A stretch of DNA of 64,000 nucleotides from Altericroceibacterium endophyticum (GTDB lineage: Bacteria; Pseudomonadota; Alphaproteobacteria; Sphingomonadales; Sphingomonadaceae). Below are positions 36,553 through 47,472 of this stretch, piece after piece. The notes beneath the pieces were generated by a model. That model saw nothing but the letters and a program-made list of their open reading frames with translations. It did no database searches and had not been told where the DNA came from. Position 1 is the first letter of the stretch. Each line of letters begins with the position of its first letter. A program made the position numbers and the translations under genes. The DNA is taken from NCBI RefSeq assembly GCF_009827595.1, contig NZ_WTYT01000003.1:248001-312000 (forward strand). Reading direction: 5' to 3'.

Positions 36553-37335
36553 ATGGTTTCAAAAAAAGATATTGAACTGGCTGTCTCTCTGGCGGACGCC
36601 GCGCGCGAGGCCATTCGCCCTCATTTCCGCAATTTGACGGAAAGTGAGCGCAAGGATGATGCCTCTCCGGTAACGCAGGCGGATAGGGATGCTGAACGCG
36701 CCATGCGGACGCTGCTTGAACAAGCGGTGCCCGAAGACGGTATAATAGGCGAGGAATTCGGTGTTACCGAAGGCTCTTCCCGCCGCCAATGGGTGCTGGA
36801 CCCGATTGATGGCACCACCGCCTTTATGGCGGGGCGGCCGATTTTCGGTACGCTGATCGCGCTGCTGGTTGATGGCTTTCCCCTGCTGGGCATTATCGAT
36901 CAACCGATATTGGATGAGCGCTGGATAGGTGTCGCCGGGCAGGAAACGACCTTTAACGGCCGCCCTGCCACCACGCGCGCCTGCCGCGAATTGTCCGATG
37001 CGACGCTGGCCACCACCGGACCGCATTATTTTGATGAACAGCAGGGTCACCAATTCATGGCTCTGGCCGGGCAAACCGATCATAAGCGCATGGTGATGGG
37101 CGGAGATTGTTACAATTACGCCATGCTGGCTTCCGGCCATATCGATGTGATTTGCGAAGCTGGCTTGAAATTATACGATTTTGCCGCGCTGGTCCCGATT
37201 GTTGAAGGCGCTGGCGGGGTGATGAGTGACTGGAATGGTGATCCGCTTCATGCCGGGTCTGACGGTCATGTCCTCGCCTTGGGTGACAGTGCGCGGATGG
37301 ATGATGTGATCGAGGCTCTGGCGCATAGTCATTGA
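36553..37335 (+). CDS. hisN: Histidinol-phosphatase (inositol monophosphatase family)
   Basis: A 260-residue metal-dependent phosphatase of the IMPase fold. Metal ligands: Glu in GIIGEEFGV, and Asp residues in the signature LDPIDGTTAFMAG; a further Asp is in GGDCYNYAML and the C-terminal KLYDFAALVPIVEGAGG. The segment RPIFGTLIALLVDGFPLLG separates the HisN-type from inositol phosphatases, and HisN is the usual histidinol-phosphatase in alphaproteobacteria lacking HisB. Other IMPase-like roles are possible. It would use PRPP-derived histidine precursors; prs is just upstream. Confidence 0.85.
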   Translation: MVSKKDIELAVSLADAAREAIRPHFRNLTESERKDDASPVTQADRDAERAMRTLLEQAVPEDGIIGEEFGVTEGSSRRQWVLDPIDGTTAFMAGRPIFGTLIALLVDGFPLLGIIDQPILDERWIGVAGQETTFNGRPATTRACRELSDATLATTGPHYFDEQQGHQFMALAGQTDHKRMVMGGDCYNYAMLASGHIDVICEAGLKLYDFAALVPIVEGAGGVMSDWNGDPLHAGSDGHVLALGDSARMDDVIEALAHSH

Positions 37336-37412
37336 ACCGCAAGCGCGAAGGCAGGCTGACAAGCGGTTAGCGCCCGGCATGTTTGCACGCGGTTCCTGAG
37401 GAAGGGACACCC

Positions 37413-37841
37413 ATGCGTTTTCTGTTCTTCTATGGCGTCTTGCTGGGCGATGTAGCGCCGCCTGCTGTCAAAACTCTGCTGGCTGATCTCGGGCCGGGTC
37501 GCCGGGCCACTGTCACCGGGCGATTATATGCCGCAGGTGACCCGCAGGGGGCCTATCCCGTGCTGGTGGAGGGGACAGGCGAAGTGCAAGGCATGGTGCA
37601 TGAGGCGGGATCGGTTGATACCGAGGCGCTGGACCGGTTTGAACGGATCGACCCGGATGACCCGGACAAGGGTGAATATCGCCGAATAGAGATGGATGCG
37701 GTTTGCGCGGACGGCACGCATTGCGTGGCAGAAGTCTATTTTTACAATCATGCGCTCTCGCCGCAGCTGCGCCCCATTCCGCATGGCGATTTTGCGCGCT
37801 TCCTCAAGGAAACCGGGCATCAGCCTTATTCCGGCACCTGA
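37413..37841 (+). CDS. Gamma-glutamylcyclotransferase family protein
   Basis: A 142-residue GGCT/AIG2-like protein. The family opening FLFFYGVLLGD carries the Y-G-x-L substrate loop; GRLYAAGDPQGAYPVLVEG, GMVHEAGSVDTEALDRFERI and the acidic catalytic residue near LDRFE follow. It would act on gamma-glutamyl amines, releasing 5-oxoproline. The ATG at 37413 is preceded by GAGGAAGGGA at good distance. It lies about 80 bases after hisN and may be independent. Substrate unknown. Confidence 0.85.
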   Translation: MRFLFFYGVLLGDVAPPAVKTLLADLGPGRRATVTGRLYAAGDPQGAYPVLVEGTGEVQGMVHEAGSVDTEALDRFERIDPDDPDKGEYRRIEMDAVCADGTHCVAEVYFYNHALSPQLRPIPHGDFARFLKETGHQPYSGT

Positions 37842-38007
37842 CAGCTGAGGGAGCAGGATCGGGGATGGTTGAGGGGCTGCGCTCAATCTGACCGGAGATT
37901 ATTTATTGTTCAGAGTACCTTATGCATTTTACTCTTCCTTAAGAGCGTGACACTAGCGTGGGAGAAAGGGTGAATTCCACCCATGAATTGCGGAGATGCC
38001 TGGCCTT

Positions 38008-38637
38008 ATGTCTGACTATGTTGATCTCAACCATCCAGCGGGGGAAGGTGGCTTCTCTCCTGAATGGGCGGATCAGCGGCAGGCGCCGCGCTTCACGCCT
38101 TTAATCCGCACGGCCAAGCTGATTGGCACTTCGGGCGAATATCTCTGCGTGGTACGCGATGCATCCTCCACCGGGATCAGCGTACGCACATTTCACCCCC
38201 TGCCTGAAGACACGAACCTGACGCTGGAAATGCCCAATGGCGACCGGCACGAGCTGCAACGTGTCTGGGAAACCGAAGGGAAAGCGGGCTTTGCCTTCGT
38301 CGGACCGGTCGACATTGACCGCCTGATTGTGGGGAAAAGCCGTTTTCCAAAGCGCCCCTTGCGGCTGCGTCTGCAGTTGCCAGCCCTGGTTTCTTTCCAT
38401 GGTGAAACGGCCGGGGTGGTGATTTTGGATATCTCTCAGCAAGGCGCGCGAATCGCCTGTTCGCAACATCTCGCGATTGATCAGCCATTAAGACTGGAGG
38501 CGGATTGCCTGCCGGTCATATCGGCCAAGGTTCGCTGGCGTAAAAATGGGGCCTATGGGCTCGTCTTCACCGATACGCTGAAATTCGGCGATCTGGCGAG
38601 TGTCGCCGCCGAGATTCAAGCCCCGATCAAGCGCTGA
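38008..38637 (+). CDS. Tandem PilZ-domain protein
   Basis: About 209 residues containing two PilZ-like domains. The first (residues 25-110) has PRFTPLIRTAKLIG and RDASSTGISVRTF, the second (111-205) RLRLQLPALVSF and LDISQQGARIACS. PilZ domains bind cyclic di-GMP through an RxxxR motif and a (D/N)xSxxG motif; the D-x-S element is present in both domains. The Arg pair is clearest in the first (RQAPR). It is a likely cyclic di-GMP effector. ATG codons at 37996 and 38008 are both possible; the spacing from CGGAG favours the latter. Confidence 0.84.
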   Translation: MSDYVDLNHPAGEGGFSPEWADQRQAPRFTPLIRTAKLIGTSGEYLCVVRDASSTGISVRTFHPLPEDTNLTLEMPNGDRHELQRVWETEGKAGFAFVGPVDIDRLIVGKSRFPKRPLRLRLQLPALVSFHGETAGVVILDISQQGARIACSQHLAIDQPLRLEADCLPVISAKVRWRKNGAYGLVFTDTLKFGDLASVAAEIQAPIKR

Positions 38638-38659
38638 ATCGCCTAGCCGGGGTACCGGA

Positions 38660-39154
38660 TCAGGCCGGCCGGAATTTCAGCGCCACACCATTCAGGCAGT
38701 AACGCTTGCCAGTCGGTGCCGGGCCATCATTGAACACATGGCCAAGATGGCCGCCGCAATCGGCGCAATGCACTTCGGTACGAGAATAGCCGAGCTTGCG
38801 ATCGGTCGAGCGACCAATGGCGCCTTTCAGCGGGCGGTAGAAACTGGGCCAGCCCGTGCCGCTGTCATATTTGGTGGTGGAGGGGAACACCGCATTGTCG
38901 CAGCCAGCACATAAAAACGTGCCCTTGCGCTTTTCATCGTTCAACGGCGAGCTATAGGGCCGCTCGGTCCCTGCCTGACGTAAAATTCGGAACTGCGCGG
39001 GCGACAGGCGCCCCTGCCATTGTGCTTCGGTCAGCTTGACCGGGTAATCGCGCGCATTGGCGGGGGTGCTGCCACAGGCTGCCAGCACCGGCGTAAGCGC
39101 TGCCCCGGCCAGAAGGCCGAGTGCTCGTCTGCGGCTGGTGTTCTGAATAAGCAT
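38660..39154 (-). CDS. msrB: Exported methionine-R-sulfoxide reductase B
   Basis: A 164-residue MsrB that reduces methionine-R-sulfoxide in proteins. The N-terminus SRRRALGLLAGAALTPVLAAC has a twin-arginine-like pair and an LAAC lipobox, so the enzyme is probably an envelope lipoprotein. Structural zinc ligands are CAGC and CADC; the catalytic cysteine is in RYCLNG; GWPSF and HLGHVFNDGP form the active site. Most MsrB proteins are cytoplasmic, so this one is for envelope repair. The gene is 9 bases from the ABC permease gene on the same strand. Confidence 0.93.
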   Translation of the reverse strand: MLIQNTSRRRALGLLAGAALTPVLAACGSTPANARDYPVKLTEAQWQGRLSPAQFRILRQAGTERPYSSPLNDEKRKGTFLCAGCDNAVFPSTTKYDSGTGWPSFYRPLKGAIGRSTDRKLGYSRTEVHCADCGGHLGHVFNDGPAPTGKRYCLNGVALKFRPA

Positions 39155-39163
39155 GATCGCAGT

Positions 39164-40423
39164 TTATCCCCTTGATTCAGAACCTTTCCTTAACAAGGTC
39201 CAGAGTCTGCGCCTGCCGGCGTTGCCCGCTTTGCCCTGCGGGGTGCCGCTTTGCATCACCTTGCGGCGGAACAGCCGCGCACCCAGGCGAATAAACAGGG
39301 CAACACAGGCGATCTGCCAACACAGGGCCAGCGCATGAGGCCACAATTCCGGCTGCGTCGCCGCGCGCGCGATCATGGCGAAGGGAGAGCTGAGCGGAAA
39401 GGCAATGGCGATCCATTCCAGAATATCGCCCTGATGGGCAATGGCCAGACTGGCAAAGAAGAACACCAGCACCTGAAACATGGTGACCGGCATGGATAGC
39501 GTCTGTACTTCGCGGACCGTTGTGGCGAGCGAGCCGATGGCGAGAAAGATTGAGCCGAGCAGCAGATAGCCCATCGCGAAATAGATGGTGCCGAGCGCGA
39601 AGAATGCTGTCCAGCCAACTGCCGGGGCGGTGATTGCGCCCAGCGCGGACCCGCCCAGCATCAGAATCAGCGCGGCGCAAGACCCCCAGATCGCAATCCC
39701 CACCGTGGATATGCCCAGCATGGCGAATAATTTGCCGAGAAACAGCGCATCCATGGGAATGGCGGCGGCCAGAATCTCGATGATCTTATTGCCTTTTTCC
39801 TCCACCAGATTGGACAGGACCATGCCGGCCAGCAGCATGATCAGCAGGAAGAGCAGGGTCTGCGCCGCTTGCGCGGTGACCAATCTGTCGCGTGGGCGCT
39901 GCGCCGTGTCAGGGGCGGCTGTGGGGGTAAGGGCTAGCTCTGGTAATTTGGGAACCGATGCGGCCGCGGCCCAGCTGCACAACATGGTCAGCGGACCTTT
40001 GCTGTTCTCCAGCAAAGCGGGTGAGCCGGCCAGCCCAGGCGATTGCAAACTGCCATAGAGAACCCCGGAAAATTCGCTTCCATGCGCGTCCATGAATTCG
40101 CTTGGTGCCATTCCGGCAGGCAGGGCGCCCACTTTGCGCAGGGGAGGGGCAAAATCGTTGAGGGAGGAGGCAAATTGCTCACGTGCCGCGATGACGCGAT
40201 CGGCGTCGCTTTGCTCCATGGCGACGGCAATGGGGGCTGTGGCCCCACCACCGCGATCAATCGACTGGCCAATGCTTCCTGCCAAGACACCCACAATCAG
40301 GGGGAACAGCGGGCCAAGCAGGAAAAACAGAAATGCCCGGCTGGTGAGAATGGCCAGAAAATCGCGCCGCGCGATGACCCATGCGGCGGACCAGAAGCTG
40401 AGCCGTCCTGCCGCACCCGTCAT
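39164..40423 (-). CDS. ABC-2 type permease (NatB-like)
   Basis: A 419-residue inner-membrane permease. Helices are near residues 23-45, 205-225, 245-275, 280-310, 325-345 and 370-390. LLFLLIMLLAGMVLSNLVEEKGNKIIEILAAAIP matches, in two halves, the conserved EKxxxxxEIL region of the ABC-2/NatB family; the large extracytoplasmic loop at residues 50-190 is also typical. It is coupled to the ATPase gene by an ATGA overlap. NatAB exports sodium in Bacillus; the substrate here is not shown. Confidence 0.9.
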   Translation of the reverse strand: MTGAAGRLSFWSAAWVIARRDFLAILTSRAFLFFLLGPLFPLIVGVLAGSIGQSIDRGGGATAPIAVAMEQSDADRVIAAREQFASSLNDFAPPLRKVGALPAGMAPSEFMDAHGSEFSGVLYGSLQSPGLAGSPALLENSKGPLTMLCSWAAAASVPKLPELALTPTAAPDTAQRPRDRLVTAQAAQTLLFLLIMLLAGMVLSNLVEEKGNKIIEILAAAIPMDALFLGKLFAMLGISTVGIAIWGSCAALILMLGGSALGAITAPAVGWTAFFALGTIYFAMGYLLLGSIFLAIGSLATTVREVQTLSMPVTMFQVLVFFFASLAIAHQGDILEWIAIAFPLSSPFAMIARAATQPELWPHALALCWQIACVALFIRLGARLFRRKVMQSGTPQGKAGNAGRRRLWTLLRKGSESRG

Positions 40424-41370
40424 GCTGTTTCCCCCGGATGGTTATCTTTCATCGCCTGTGCTGCGGCAGCGCCGGCAATATCGACGAAGGCATCATGCAA
40501 TCCGGCCCGTTCGATCGAAAGCGATTTGATCCCGGCATCGCTGGCGATCAGAGCTTTCAGCAGATCCTCGACCTCGCCTTCGGGAAGCGAAAAGAGCCAG
40601 CTGCGGCCTTCCTTCCTCGCATCGGCTGGCAAGGCGTCACGCCATGGGCCATCGTCGGAACGCGTTTCGAGCTGAACGCGGGGCGGAATACGGTCCCGTG
40701 CTGTTTCGACTTTACCGGCAAAGGGCACCTTGCCCCCGGCGATAATCGCTACCTCTTCGCATAGCCGTTCGGCATGGGCGATGACATGGGTGGAAAAGAT
40801 CACGGTTGTGCCATCGGCCGCAAGATCACGGATCGTGGCCTCCAGACGGCCCTGATTGAGTGCATCCAGCCCGGCAAAGGGTTCATCCAAAAAGACCAGA
40901 CTGGGCCGGTGGACCAGTGTGCCGAGCAATTGCACGGTTTGCGCCATGCCCTTGGACAGATGCCGTACCTGACGTTCGACAGCGTCCCCCAGGCCATGAT
41001 TTTCCATCATCTCACGCGCGCGCAGGCGACCTTCCTTCAGCGGTAAGCCGCGCAAGGCCCCCATGAAAGCGATGGCATCGATCGCTTTCATGGAGGGATA
41101 GAGGCCGCGCTCTTCGGGCAGATAGCCGATCAGGCGGGAGACATTGCGGGGGTTGCTTTCCCCCAGCACCAGCCTCTCCCCCGCATCGGGATCGATGATG
41201 CCCAACAGCATGCGCAGGGTCGTGGTCTTGCCCGCGCCATTGGGCCCAAGAATTCCGTATATCGCGCCGCGCGGCACGGAAATATCGACGCCGTCCACAG
41301 CCAGATTGCGGCCGAAACGCTTAACCAGCCCCCGTGCCTCAATGGCGAGTGCGGGGTTGGTTTCCGTCAA
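40420..41370 (-). CDS. ABC transporter ATP-binding protein (NatA-like)
   Basis: A 316-residue ATPase. Walker A is GPNGAGKTT, the signature [12 protein letters not shown], Walker [13 protein letters not shown] and the switch His in [10 protein letters not shown]. The C-terminal extension of about 85 residues, with [21 protein letters not shown], is as in NatA/DrrA-type proteins. The start overlaps the flavoprotein gene stop and the stop overlaps the permease start, each by four bases; thus three minus-strand genes are coupled. Confidence 0.92.
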   Translation of the reverse strand: MTETNPALAIEARGLVKRFGRNLAVDGVDISVPRGAIYGILGPNGAGKTTTLRMLLGIIDPDAGERLVLGESNPRNVSRLIGYLPEERGLYPSMKAIDAIAFMGALRGLPLKEGRLRAREMMENHGLGDAVERQVRHLSKGMAQTVQLLGTLVHRPSLVFLDEPFAGLDALNQGRLEATIRDLAADGTTVIFSTHVIAHAERLCEEVAIIAGGKVPFAGKVETARDRIPPRVQLETRSDDGPWRDALPADARKEGRSWLFSLPEGEVEDLLKALIASDAGIKSLSIERAGLHDAFVDIAGAAAAQAMKDNHPGETA

Positions 41371-42593
41371 AGCATTTCCTTTAGCGGGGTGTCTGTATCC
41401 AAAAGTCTTTCAGGTTCGATCTGAGCGCGGGCTTCCACCAGTTTGCGCCCCTGAACGTAATCCTTCATCCTATTGACACAATCGAGCGCAATCACGCGCC
41501 CTTCACGCAGATAGATGACGGAAAAGCTGCGCTCTTCCGGATCGCCGCGTAGCACGGTCGTATCATAATTCATGCTCAGCCCGGCCGTCTGCAGCTTCAG
41601 ATCATACTGGTTGGACCAGAACCACGGCAGTGCATTATAGGGTTCGCTATTGTCGCAGATCGCGCGGGCGGCTGTGGTTGCCATATCATTGGCATTCTGG
41701 ACGCTTTCCAACCGGATGACCGCGCCTGCGGCATAGGCATTGGCATGGGCGGCGCAGTCTCCGATGGCGAATACATCCTCCAGACTGGTGCGGCAGTATT
41801 CGTCCACATCCACGCCATTGGCGCCGCTGGCCCCGGCGGCGATCAGCGCGCCGACCGCCGGTACGATACCGATACCGACCACGACCATGTCGCAGGCAAT
41901 GGTGGTGCCGTCAGTCAGTTTGACGCCGGTTACCTTTTGGCCATCGCCTTCAAGACAATCCACCAAAGCTTCCAGTCGCAGATCCACGCCGTGGGCACGG
42001 TGCTCCCGTTCATAGAAGCGGGAAAGGTCTTCACCCGCCACTCGTGCCAGGACCCGGTCCTGTGCCTCGATCAATGTCACTTCGCATTCGAATTTCGTCA
42101 GCACGGCGGCTGCTTCCAGCCCGATGTAACCGCCGCCAATCACGACCACGCGTTTCGCGCCGGCATCCAGTTCCTTCATCATGCGGTCAACATCGGCACG
42201 ATTGCGCACCGAATGCACACCATCAAGATCGGCGCCGGAACAGGACAGCCGCCGCGGGTCGCCGCCAGCAGCCCAGATCAGCGAGCCATAGGAAATCGTT
42301 TCGCCAGAGGCGGTGGAGATTTCCTTGGCAATCGGATCGACCGCAGTGACCGCATTGGAAAGCCTTAGTTCCACATTCTTGTCCGCCCAGAACTTCTCCG
42401 GACGGATCATGATGCGTTCAAAAGTCTTGTCGCGCGCCAGATATTCCTTGGACAAAGGGGGCCGTTCATAAGGCGGGTGAGGATCGCGCCCGATCATCAT
42501 GATCGACCCCTCAAAACCTTGCTGACGAAGGGCAATCGCGGCCTGGGCTCCCCCATGACCGGTGCCGACGATAAGGACATCTGCTTGGCTCAT
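41367..42593 (-). CDS. FAD-dependent ferredoxin reductase-like oxidoreductase
   Basis: A 408-residue flavoprotein of the rhodocoxin/putidaredoxin reductase type. The FAD motif is [18 protein letters not shown], a second nucleotide motif [16 protein letters not shown], and the FAD-closing [14 protein letters not shown]; a C-terminal domain follows. These enzymes pass electrons from NAD(P)H to a ferredoxin for a P450 or dioxygenase. No ferredoxin, P450 or ring-hydroxylating gene is close by. The ATG at 42593 was preferred to a TTG at 42629. It is coupled to the ABC ATPase downstream. Confidence 0.88.
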   Translation of the reverse strand: MSQADVLIVGTGHGGAQAAIALRQQGFEGSIMMIGRDPHPPYERPPLSKEYLARDKTFERIMIRPEKFWADKNVELRLSNAVTAVDPIAKEISTASGETISYGSLIWAAGGDPRRLSCSGADLDGVHSVRNRADVDRMMKELDAGAKRVVVIGGGYIGLEAAAVLTKFECEVTLIEAQDRVLARVAGEDLSRFYEREHRAHGVDLRLEALVDCLEGDGQKVTGVKLTDGTTIACDMVVVGIGIVPAVGALIAAGASGANGVDVDEYCRTSLEDVFAIGDCAAHANAYAAGAVIRLESVQNANDMATTAARAICDNSEPYNALPWFWSNQYDLKLQTAGLSMNYDTTVLRGDPEERSFSVIYLREGRVIALDCVNRMKDYVQGRKLVEARAQIEPERLLDTDTPLKEML

Positions 42594-42636
42594 GGGAGAG
42601 TGGATTGGCGGAAAACCGCTTATCGTCAAGGGCGGA

Positions 42637-45600
42637 TTAGCTTTTCAGCAGGTTTCGCGCCTGACTGGCTATTTGTGCCAGCATCGCCGGGCTGACCGGA
42701 GAGGAGGATTGCGCGCGGTTAATCATGCTGCGGAAGTGCTTTATTCCCGCGTCATGACTTTCCGCCCATACATCCAGTGCAAAAGCAGGATCGGAGCCCG
42801 CATCCTTGCGCTGCGCCAGGATTTCGAGAAAGTCGAAGCGCATTTGCTGGAAATCGCGCGCGAGCCCGGCGACCAGCAGCCGTTCCCACGGATCGGACGG
42901 GTCCATCAGGGCCGCCTTGCCCTGGGCCCAGTCGAGCGCGAGCCGTTCACCCAATTCGGTGAAGCTGACGGTCAGGCGCTCCGCAGGAATGCCGGTATCG
43001 CGCGACAGGCGGGCCAGACCGATAGCCCCATCAAGCTTGAAGAGTTCCGCAACCCGGGTGGCGAGATCCTGCGGCGCTTTTTGTTCGCTGAGCCGGGTAA
43101 TGATGGCTTCGGCATGATCGGATGCTGCCTTGGAAATCAGGGCATTCACCTCGGCTTTCAATTCGCCGACGGCGGGTGAAAGCTGTTCGATCAGTTCGTG
43201 CGAGGGTACATCACCCGCACCGGCACGGATCAGATCAGCCATATGGCCGCGCAGTGCCAATGCGGCAAGATCGAACAATTCAAGCCGGGCCGGCTCGGAC
43301 ATGTCGGCTGTTTCCAGATCATGCCACAGGCTGGGCATGTCAAAGATGCGGCTGGCGCACAGGAATGCAGCCCCGACTTTGGACAGGCTGGCGCCTTCTT
43401 CTTCCGCCAGTTCGAACGGCTGGACCAGCCCCATGCGATTGATGACCTGATTGGCGATAGTCGTCGCCACGATTTCATCGCGCAGCTGGTGGTTGATGAT
43501 CTGCTGGCGGAACCGGTCCTGCATCGCGGACGGGAAATCGGCCAGCAGCAGGGGCACGGCGGAGGGATCTTCGCTGATCCCGCTACCTTCCAGTGCTGCT
43601 TGCAAGGCCAGTTTTGCGCTGGAAAGCAGGATGGCAAGTTCCGGCCGTGTCAGGCCGCGATCATCACTGGCCCGGCGTGACAGCGTTTCGGCGTCAGCCA
43701 GCCCTTCGGTGCGTCGGTCGAGATCGCCAATTTCCTCCAGCGTTTCGATCAAACGCATCTGCGCAGGGATGGCGCGGGCGCCCCCTTGTTCGGCGATGGA
43801 CAAGGCCAGTGCCTGCAACCGGTTGTCTTCCAGCACCAGCTGGGACACGTCCTCGGTCATCTCCTCAAGGAAGGCGTTCCGATCATCATCGCTAAGTGAT
43901 TCCTTGCGCTGTGCTGCGGCCAGCGCGATCTTGATATTCACTTCATTATCGGAGCAATCCACCCCGGCGGAATTGTCGATGAAATCAGCGTTAATTCGCC
44001 CGCCTTGCAGTGCGAATTCAATACGCCCGGCCTGCGTCACGCCCAGATTGGCGCCTTCGCCGACCACTTTCACGTTCAGATCACGCCCATTGATCCGCAA
44101 TGAGTCATTGGTGGGGTCGCCGACTTCGATATTGTTCTGATAGGCGGCCTTCACATAGGTGCCGATTCCACCAAACCAGAGCAGATCAACCTGAGCCTTC
44201 AATATGGCTGAGATCAGGCTGTCGGGGTCGAGTTCCGTCGCCTCAATGCCCAGCAAGGTACGGATTTCCTCGCTCAGCGGGATCTGTTTCATACTGCGCG
44301 CAAATGCGCCGCCGCCGCTGGAAATCAGGCTTTCGTCATAATCCGCCCAGCTCGAACGCGGCAGGTCGAACAGGCGCTTGCGTTCCTCCCAGCTGGCGGC
44401 GGGATCGGGATCGGGATCGAGGAAGATATGGCGGTGGTCAAAGGCCGCCACCAGCTTGATCGATTTGGAAAGCAGCATGCCATTGCCGAACACGTCGCCC
44501 GACATGTCGCCGCAGCCGATCACGCGGACCGGGTCCTTCTGCACATCGACGCCCATTTCCAGGAAATGGCGCTGTACCGAAATCCAGGCACCCCGGGCGG
44601 TGATTCCCATCGCCTTATGGTCATATCCATGGCTGCCGCCGCTGGCGAAAGCATCGTCCAGCCAGAAATCGCGCTCTGCCGCGATGGCATTGGCGACATC
44701 GGAGAAGCTGGCCGTGCCCTTATCGGCTGCGACCACGAAATAGGGATCTTCGCCGTCCAGGATCACCACATTGTCAGGATGCACCACGGCGTCATCGACA
44801 ATATTGTCCGTGATCGACAACAGGCTGCGGATGAAGATCTGGTAACTGGCCTTGCCTTCGGCGGCCCAGCCATCGCGATCGGTGGAGGGATCGGGCAGCA
44901 ATTTGGGATAGAAGCCGCCTTTCGCGCCGGTCGGCACAATCACGGCATTCTTCACGCGCTGCGCTTTCATCAATCCCAGCACTTCGGTGCGGAAATCGTC
45001 CCGGCGGTCCGACCAGCGCAGCCCGCCGCGTGCCACGGGGCCGGCCCGTAAATGGATGCCCTCAACCCGGCGCGAATAGACGAAGATTTCCCGCCATGGC
45101 ACGGGCTTTGGCAAGTTGGGGACTTCCGGTGAATTCAGTTTGAAGGCGAGTGCTTCATTGCCTGCCGGAGCAAAGGCATTGGTGCGCAGCACGGCCTTGA
45201 TGACTGCGCGGTAAAGCCGGAGCAAACGGTCATCATTGATCGCGGCAACGTGGCTCAACCCGTCGCGGACAGCTTCTTCTGCCTGTTCGCAGGCCTGTTC
45301 GCGGTCTCCGTCAAATTCCGGGTCGTGCCGTGCACGCAGCAGATCTGTCAGAGCGCGGGTGACATTCTTTGCGCTGCTCAGTGCATCCACCACCGTATAG
45401 ATGGTGAAGCCCATTCCGGTCTGCCGCAAATAGCGATAGATCGCGCGCAGCCAGTTTGCTTCCTCGGCCTTCAGTGCCGTGTCGATCACCAGACGGTTGA
45501 AGACGTCATCTTCGCTGGTGCCATTGATCACCGCGCTGATGGCGTTTTCGATTGCCTGATCGCGGTGGAGCAATTCCGTGGCATCATCGCTATCGGCCAT

Positions 45601-47346
45601 CGACAGGCGGAAATCGTGGATGGTACCAATCGTACCGTTCTGCAATTCCGTCGGCACTTCAGCGAGTACGCGGAAGCCGAAGTTTTCCAGCGCTGGCACG
45701 GCGTCGGACAGCGGCATGGAGCCTTCTGCCTGATAGATTTTCAACCGTAATTCGTGAGCGGCATCATTTTTGAGCCGGTAAAGACGGGCGTCGCGTTTGA
45801 GCGGCAGTGCTTCACTATCCGTACCCAAGCGCCGCATCCGCTCAATATCGCGCGCCGCTTCGGCCGGGCCGTAGGTGGTGCGATAGGAGGCCGGGAAACT
45901 GTCGGCATAACGGTGCGCCAATGCCGCAGCGCGGCCGCTTTCCGTCACCGCGATCAGCTCATGCTCGACCGCTTCGGTCCAGCCGCGCAGCATATCCTGC
46001 AGCTGATGGTCGATGGCGGCTTCGTCATAGTCTTTTTCGACATTCCGGATATCGAGCACATAGCGCAGCATGGCCAGCGATCCGCCTTCGACCACCAGGC
46101 TCCAATCAAGAGTCCGCGCGCCGGTTTCCTGTTCCAGCAGAGCCTGCACCTGAAGCCGGACAGTGGTGGAAAGCATATCGCGCGGCAACCAGACGAAGCC
46201 GAAGATATGCCGCTGCAATGGCGCCTCAACCAGGGCCAGTTTGGGGCGCGGGCGATCCACCAGGCTCATCATGGTGGTAGCGACGCGGGCAATATCGTCA
46301 TCGGGGAAGCCGATAACCAGATCATGCGGCAAGGTGGTCAGCGCATGAATCAAGGCCTTGGCGTCATGGCTGTCCGCCTGAAAGCCCAGATCTTTCCGGA
46401 TCCGTTCCAATTGCCCGCGCAGCCATGGCACGTTGGAAGGGCGCATGGCGAGGGCCGCACTGGTCCACAGGCCGGCATGGATCGACAGGGCCGTAATCTC
46501 CCCATCTTGCGTCACGGGGATGATGAACAGGTCTATCGGTGCGCGCCGGTGAACCTGTGCACCCTGATTCGCCTTGATGATGAGCGGGGCGTGCTGATCG
46601 CGTCCAGGGCCATCATCGAACCATGCAAAGGCACGGGCGAGGCTTTCTTCCGCCAGCAGGCTATTCGTGCTGGCGCGGCATATGCCCATACTCTCGCTTT
46701 GCGATCCGTCGCGCTGGCGCGTGACATGGCCGAGCTGCGTCATCTGCCCATCGCTCAGCCATTTCAGCAAGGCGGCGCCTTCTTCACTGGCGATGCTGCT
46801 GGCGTCCTGCATCAGCCGGTCACGCATTGCCCCCCAATCTTCGACCGCCGCAGCAATGTCGTCGAGTGTGGAAAGCAACCCGCTGCGCAAGGCGGCGCGT
46901 TCCTTGGCATCCAGACGCGGCGTTTCCATATAGATCATGGATTCGCGCAAGGAGCTTTCCTCTTCGGAAATGCTGGTGAGCTGGCCATTTGCATCCCGCT
47001 CCACCATCAGAACAGGATGCAATAACCGATCAACCGGCGCGCCTTGTTCCGCCACCAGAGCAGTGCAGGAATCGACCAGAAACGGCATGTCGTCATTGAT
47101 GATGGCAATGCGCGTGACGCGGCGTTCATCCTGCGCGCTGCGGATCAATATGGCCGGTTTGCCTGGCTCACGTATGCGCGCGGCTTCAAGCAGAAAGTGG
47201 GAGGCGTTTTCCAGTGGCCCGTCGTCCAGCGCGGTTTCACCGGGGAGCAGCGAATTGCAGATTTTCTCCGACAGCTCACCCGCCAGGGCGCGCTCGGCCG
47301 GGCTCAGCTGGGTGTCTTCAGTTTCGCGATCCTGCATATCCGCCAT
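42637..47346 (-). CDS. gdh: NAD-specific glutamate dehydrogenase, large (GDH-180) type
   Basis: A 1,569-residue enzyme that oxidises glutamate to 2-oxoglutarate and ammonium. The N-terminal two-thirds, to about residue 700, is regulatory (ACT-like and helical); the catalytic core contains [32 protein letters not shown] and [18 protein letters not shown]. It ends with a helical domain. The start at 47346 follows AGAGAGG; the upstream open frame to 47433 has no such site. Large GDHs of this type are found in proteobacteria and streptomycetes. In nitrogen terms it balances GlnE-controlled glutamine synthetase. Confidence 0.94.
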   Translation of the reverse strand: MADMQDRETEDTQLSPAERALAGELSEKICNSLLPGETALDDGPLENASHFLLEAARIREPGKPAILIRSAQDERRVTRIAIINDDMPFLVDSCTALVAEQGAPVDRLLHPVLMVERDANGQLTSISEEESSLRESMIYMETPRLDAKERAALRSGLLSTLDDIAAAVEDWGAMRDRLMQDASSIASEEGAALLKWLSDGQMTQLGHVTRQRDGSQSESMGICRASTNSLLAEESLARAFAWFDDGPGRDQHAPLIIKANQGAQVHRRAPIDLFIIPVTQDGEITALSIHAGLWTSAALAMRPSNVPWLRGQLERIRKDLGFQADSHDAKALIHALTTLPHDLVIGFPDDDIARVATTMMSLVDRPRPKLALVEAPLQRHIFGFVWLPRDMLSTTVRLQVQALLEQETGARTLDWSLVVEGGSLAMLRYVLDIRNVEKDYDEAAIDHQLQDMLRGWTEAVEHELIAVTESGRAAALAHRYADSFPASYRTTYGPAEAARDIERMRRLGTDSEALPLKRDARLYRLKNDAAHELRLKIYQAEGSMPLSDAVPALENFGFRVLAEVPTELQNGTIGTIHDFRLSMADSDDATELLHRDQAIENAISAVINGTSEDDVFNRLVIDTALKAEEANWLRAIYRYLRQTGMGFTIYTVVDALSSAKNVTRALTDLLRARHDPEFDGDREQACEQAEEAVRDGLSHVAAINDDRLLRLYRAVIKAVLRTNAFAPAGNEALAFKLNSPEVPNLPKPVPWREIFVYSRRVEGIHLRAGPVARGGLRWSDRRDDFRTEVLGLMKAQRVKNAVIVPTGAKGGFYPKLLPDPSTDRDGWAAEGKASYQIFIRSLLSITDNIVDDAVVHPDNVVILDGEDPYFVVAADKGTASFSDVANAIAAERDFWLDDAFASGGSHGYDHKAMGITARGAWISVQRHFLEMGVDVQKDPVRVIGCGDMSGDVFGNGMLLSKSIKLVAAFDHRHIFLDPDPDPAASWEERKRLFDLPRSSWADYDESLISSGGGAFARSMKQIPLSEEIRTLLGIEATELDPDSLISAILKAQVDLLWFGGIGTYVKAAYQNNIEVGDPTNDSLRINGRDLNVKVVGEGANLGVTQAGRIEFALQGGRINADFIDNSAGVDCSDNEVNIKIALAAAQRKESLSDDDRNAFLEEMTEDVSQLVLEDNRLQALALSIAEQGGARAIPAQMRLIETLEEIGDLDRRTEGLADAETLSRRASDDRGLTRPELAILLSSAKLALQAALEGSGISEDPSAVPLLLADFPSAMQDRFRQQIINHQLRDEIVATTIANQVINRMGLVQPFELAEEEGASLSKVGAAFLCASRIFDMPSLWHDLETADMSEPARLELFDLAALALRGHMADLIRAGAGDVPSHELIEQLSPAVGELKAEVNALISKAASDHAEAIITRLSEQKAPQDLATRVAELFKLDGAIGLARLSRDTGIPAERLTVSFTELGERLALDWAQGKAALMDPSDPWERLLVAGLARDFQQMRFDFLEILAQRKDAGSDPAFALDVWAESHDAGIKHFRSMINRAQSSSPVSPAMLAQIASQARNLLKS

Positions 47347-47472
47347 ATTTGCCTCTCTTATTATGCCTGCCTTATGCAAGCGGCTCGCAGCGCAGAGCGT
47401 TCCACCGGCAGCGCTGAAATAATTTTGCGCCACTCTATCCGATAATTCTGGAAGAGCCAGAGCCGCTGCATA

